Origin: an uncultured Clostridia bacterium
Lineage (GTDB): Bacteria > Bacillota > Clostridia > Oscillospirales > Acutalibacteraceae
Direction: 5' to 3'
Assembly (NCBI GenBank): GCA_946407065.1
Contig: CAMJMQ010000002.1
Span: 119,919-183,918 of the forward strand
DNA length: 64,000 bases
Shown here in pieces: positions 61,378-64,000 of this stretch. Within the stretch, counting starts at the first letter, position 1; the number at the start of each line of letters is the position of its first letter. Below the pieces are notes generated by a model, which did no database searches, had not been told where the DNA came from, and saw nothing but the letters and a program-made list of their open reading frames with translations. The position numbers and the translations under genes were made by a program.

Positions 61378-63798
61378 ATGAAATACAACCACAAGTCAGT
61401 CGAGCCTAAGTGGCAGAAAATCTGGGAGGACAAGGGCGTTTTCCATGCCGAGACAAATTCGGACAAGCCCAAGTTCTTTTCCCTGATCGAGTTCCCGTAT
61501 CCCTCGGGTCAGGGACTTCATGTCGGACACCCCCGTCCCTATACCGCACTGGATACCGTATCCCGTAAGCGCCGCTTACAGGGCTACAACGTCCTGTATC
61601 CCATCGGTTGGGACGCGTTCGGTCTGCCCACCGAGAACTACGCGATCAAAAATCATATCCATCCCGAGATCGTTACCAAGAACAATATCGCGCGCTTCAA
61701 AAAGCAGATCCAGTCCCTGGGTATCTCCTTTGACTGGAGCCGCGAGGTCAACACCACCGATCCCGACTACTACAAGTGGACGCAGTGGATCTTCCTCCAG
61801 CTCTTCAAGCATGATCTTGCCTATAAGAAGGAGATGGCGGTCAACTGGTGCACCTCCTGTAAGTGCGTTCTGGCGAACGAAGAGGTCGTCAACGGCGTTT
61901 GCGAGCGCTGCGGCAGCGAGGTTGTCCGCCGCGTCAAGAGCCAGTGGATGCTCAGGATCACCAAGTACGCCGACCGCCTGATCGACGATCTCGATCTGGT
62001 CGACTATCCCGAGCGCGTCAAGCTCCAGCAGAAGAACTGGATCGGCAGAAGCTACGGCGCCGAGGTCGAGTTCGACACCACCGCGGGCGACAAGCTCGTG
62101 GTCTACACCACCCGTCCCGATACGCTCTACGGCGCGACCTATATGGTCGTATCCCCCGAGCACCCCTATATCGAGAAGTGGGCGGATCAGCTCAAGAACC
62201 TTGACGAGATCAAGGCGTATCAGCGTGAATCCGCCAAGAAGAGCGACTTTGAGCGCACCGAGATGAACAAGGACAAGACCGGCGTCAAGCTCGAGGGCGT
62301 GACCGCGATCAATCCTGTCAACGGCCGCGAGATCCCGATCTTCATCTCCGATTATGTTCTGATCTCCTACGGTACCGGCGCGATCATGGCGGTACCGGCT
62401 CACGATACCCGTGACTGGGAGTTCGCAAAGAAATTCAACCTGCCCATCATCGAGGTCGTCAAGGGCGGTGAGGACATCCAGAAAGAGGCGTTCACCGACT
62501 GCGCGACCGGCATCATGGTCAATTCCGAACTTCTCGACGGTCTTTCTGTCGAGGACGCAAAGAAGAAGATCATCGAGGTGCTCACCGAGAAGGGCATCGG
62601 TCATCAAAAGGTCAATTTCAAGCTGCGTGACTGGGTATTCTCCCGTCAGCGCTACTGGGGCGAGCCGATCCCGATCGTCAAGTGCGAAACGTGCGGTTAT
62701 GTGCCGATCCCCGAGAGTGAGCTTCCCTTGAAGCTCCCGATGGTCGAGAGCTATGAGCCGACCGATACCGGTGAATCCCCCCTCGCCAACATGACCGAGT
62801 GGGTCGAGACCACCTGTCCGTGCTGCGGCAAAAAGGCGTACCGCGAGACCGACACCATGCCCCAGTGGGCGGGTTCGTCATGGTACTATCTCCGCTACAT
62901 GGATCCGCACAACAACGAGGCATTAGCCTCTAAGGAAGCCCTCGATTACTGGCATCAGGTCGACTGGTACAACGGCGGTATGGAGCACACCACCCTGCAC
63001 CTGCTCTACTCCCGCTTCTGGCACAAGTTCCTCTATGATATCGGCGTTGTTCCCACCAAGGAGCCCTACGCCAAGCGCACCTCGCACGGCATGATCCTCG
63101 GCGCGAACGGCGAGAAGATGTCTAAATCCCGCGGCAACGTCGTCAACCCCGACGATATCGTCAACGAGTACGGCGCCGACACCCTCAGAATGTATGAGAT
63201 GTTCATCGGCGACTTTGAGAAGGCGGCTCCGTGGAGCACCAACTCCGTGCGCGGCTGCCGCAAGTTCATCGAACGCTTCTGGAACCTCCAGGACATGCTG
63301 ATCGACGGCGACACCATCCGTCCCGAGCTCGAAAAGGACTTCCACAAGACCATCAAGAAGGTCGGAAACGACATCGAGAATATCAAGTTCAATACCGCGA
63401 TCGCCGCTTTGATGGCGCTGATCAACACCATCTACGCCAACGGAAAGATCAACAAGAAGGAGCTGTCCGTCTTCGCGATCCTGCTCAATCCGTTCGCACC
63501 CCATGTGACCGAAGAGGTCTGGGAGGCGTGCGGTCTGGGCGACGGCATCCTCGCCGAGGCACAGTGGCCGGAATATGATGAAAGTAAGTGCGTGGACGAT
63601 ACCATCGAGATCGTCGCGCAGGTCAACGGCAAGATCAAGGCGAAGCTCAACATCGCCGCCGACGCCGCGCAGGAGGATGTGCTGGCACAGGCAAAGGCGG
63701 AGCAGAAGGTCGCCGACGCGATCAACGGCATGACCATCGTCAAGGAGATCTACATCAAGGGCAGACTGGTCAACATCGTTGTCAAACCGCAGAAATAA
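61378..63798 (+). CDS. leuS: Leucyl-tRNA synthetase
   Basis: An 806-residue class Ia synthetase. It has [10 protein letters not shown] (HIGH variant), zinc-ribbon-like [14 protein letters not shown]...CERCG, and the CP1 editing domain (about 220-420, with [14 protein letters not shown] and [11 protein letters not shown]). [36 protein letters not shown] (KMSKS) and a C-terminal anticodon and tail domain follow. TTTGGAGG precedes the ATG. It ends the yhbY-nadD-yqeK-rsfS-leuS group. Confidence 0.98.
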   Translation: MKYNHKSVEPKWQKIWEDKGVFHAETNSDKPKFFSLIEFPYPSGQGLHVGHPRPYTALDTVSRKRRLQGYNVLYPIGWDAFGLPTENYAIKNHIHPEIVTKNNIARFKKQIQSLGISFDWSREVNTTDPDYYKWTQWIFLQLFKHDLAYKKEMAVNWCTSCKCVLANEEVVNGVCERCGSEVVRRVKSQWMLRITKYADRLIDDLDLVDYPERVKLQQKNWIGRSYGAEVEFDTTAGDKLVVYTTRPDTLYGATYMVVSPEHPYIEKWADQLKNLDEIKAYQRESAKKSDFERTEMNKDKTGVKLEGVTAINPVNGREIPIFISDYVLISYGTGAIMAVPAHDTRDWEFAKKFNLPIIEVVKGGEDIQKEAFTDCATGIMVNSELLDGLSVEDAKKKIIEVLTEKGIGHQKVNFKLRDWVFSRQRYWGEPIPIVKCETCGYVPIPESELPLKLPMVESYEPTDTGESPLANMTEWVETTCPCCGKKAYRETDTMPQWAGSSWYYLRYMDPHNNEALASKEALDYWHQVDWYNGGMEHTTLHLLYSRFWHKFLYDIGVVPTKEPYAKRTSHGMILGANGEKMSKSRGNVVNPDDIVNEYGADTLRMYEMFIGDFEKAAPWSTNSVRGCRKFIERFWNLQDMLIDGDTIRPELEKDFHKTIKKVGNDIENIKFNTAIAALMALINTIYANGKINKKELSVFAILLNPFAPHVTEEVWEACGLGDGILAEAQWPEYDESKCVDDTIEIVAQVNGKIKAKLNIAADAAQEDVLAQAKAEQKVADAINGMTIVKEIYIKGRLVNIVVKPQK

Positions 63799-63806
63799 AT
63801 CGATAG

Positions 63807-63833
63807 AGAGAGGGCTTTTGCCCTCTCTTTTTT
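63807..63833 (+). terminator. Terminator of leuS
   Basis: AGAGAGGGC, a 4-base loop, GCCCTCTCT and a T run. Confidence 0.94.
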
Positions 63834-63840
63834 CAAAATC

Positions 63841-64000
63841 GTCATTGCGAGGGGCGTGTATTGTTAAGGTTGAGATTACCACGTCGGAACTGTGTTCCTC
63901 CTCGTAATGACGATTGATATACGCCCTGCGGCAATCTCAACATATAAATCGTCATTGCGAGGGGCGTGTATTGTTAAGGTTGAGATTACCACGTCGGAAC
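63841..64000. repeat. Family B repeats in tandem
   Basis: GTCATTGCGAGGGGCGTGTA starts at 63841 and again at 63951, a 110-base period. The second is cut by the window end. The first contains GATTACCACGTCGGAAC, CTCGTAATGAC and GCGGCAATCTCAAC. Confidence 0.85.

Overview
The window looks like a chromosome segment of a spore-forming gut-type Clostridia bacterium, most likely Oscillospirales/Ruminococcaceae-like. The evidence is Firmicutes housekeeping order (infC-rpmI-rplT, plsX-rnc-smc-ftsY, yhbY-nadD-yqeK-rsfS-leuS), a spoIVB-spo0A pair, a BofA-family protein, strong GGAGG ribosome sites, sigma-A promoters, and intergenic spaces packed with short palindromic repeats. No tRNA, rRNA, prophage or CRISPR array was seen.

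Region 1 (1-19.7 kb) is the unusual part. It is a surface or extracellular-fibre locus: a SipW-type (Ser/His/Asp) signal peptidase; a left-edge partial TasA-like protein; a membrane-anchored TasA-like protein; then a membrane-anchored McrB-type AAA+ ATPase next to a DUF2357-like protein with a ~400-residue coiled coil and no visible nuclease domain. Four large secreted or anchored proteins and one small one follow, each with a single N-terminal hydrophobic segment, four of the five ending it in a SipW-type aromatic motif (AWF, YSW). One has three or four starch-binding (CBM26-like) modules, another InlB-like and Ig-like modules. A second SipW peptidase on its own promoter closes the locus, next to a decayed IS3-family transposase. 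Several members share a C-terminal W-x-E-G-x-D-P-x-C-like motif, so the set looks like one family of fibre subunits. The ATPase/coiled-coil pair inside it is, by inference, a cytoplasmic energy-using partner of export, assembly or regulation.

Region 2 (20-36.8 kb) holds DNA repair and topology genes (radC, uvrB, a divergent type IIA topoisomerase pair), secG, a BofA-like gene, a DUF4364 gene, spo0A, spoIVB, cca, the RNase P RNA gene (rnpB, with a dispersed-repeat sequence in its P12 region), a small XRE regulator and a YtvI/AI-2E-type membrane protein.

Region 3 (36.8-64 kb) is housekeeping: murD, a GNAT gene, a YnbB-like PLP enzyme, comEA-like, tadA, a CPBP protease, infC (AUC start behind an L20-type leader) with rpmI and rplT, an SpoU methyltransferase with dprA, topA, trmFO, plsX, rnc, a radical SAM gene that appears to start at AUU, smc, ftsY, rdgB, yhbY, nadD, yqeK, rsfS and leuS.

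The gaps carry several repeat families: A (CTCCCTTTGGTAAAGGGAG type), B (GTCATTGCGAGG to GTGGCAATCTCAACC), C (a hairpin built on TGTCCAAATC/GATTTGG), D (GTAGGGGAGGGGCTTGCTCC) and E (GTAGGGTACGGC termini). Some are nested in each other, and the C hairpin shows compensating changes between copies.
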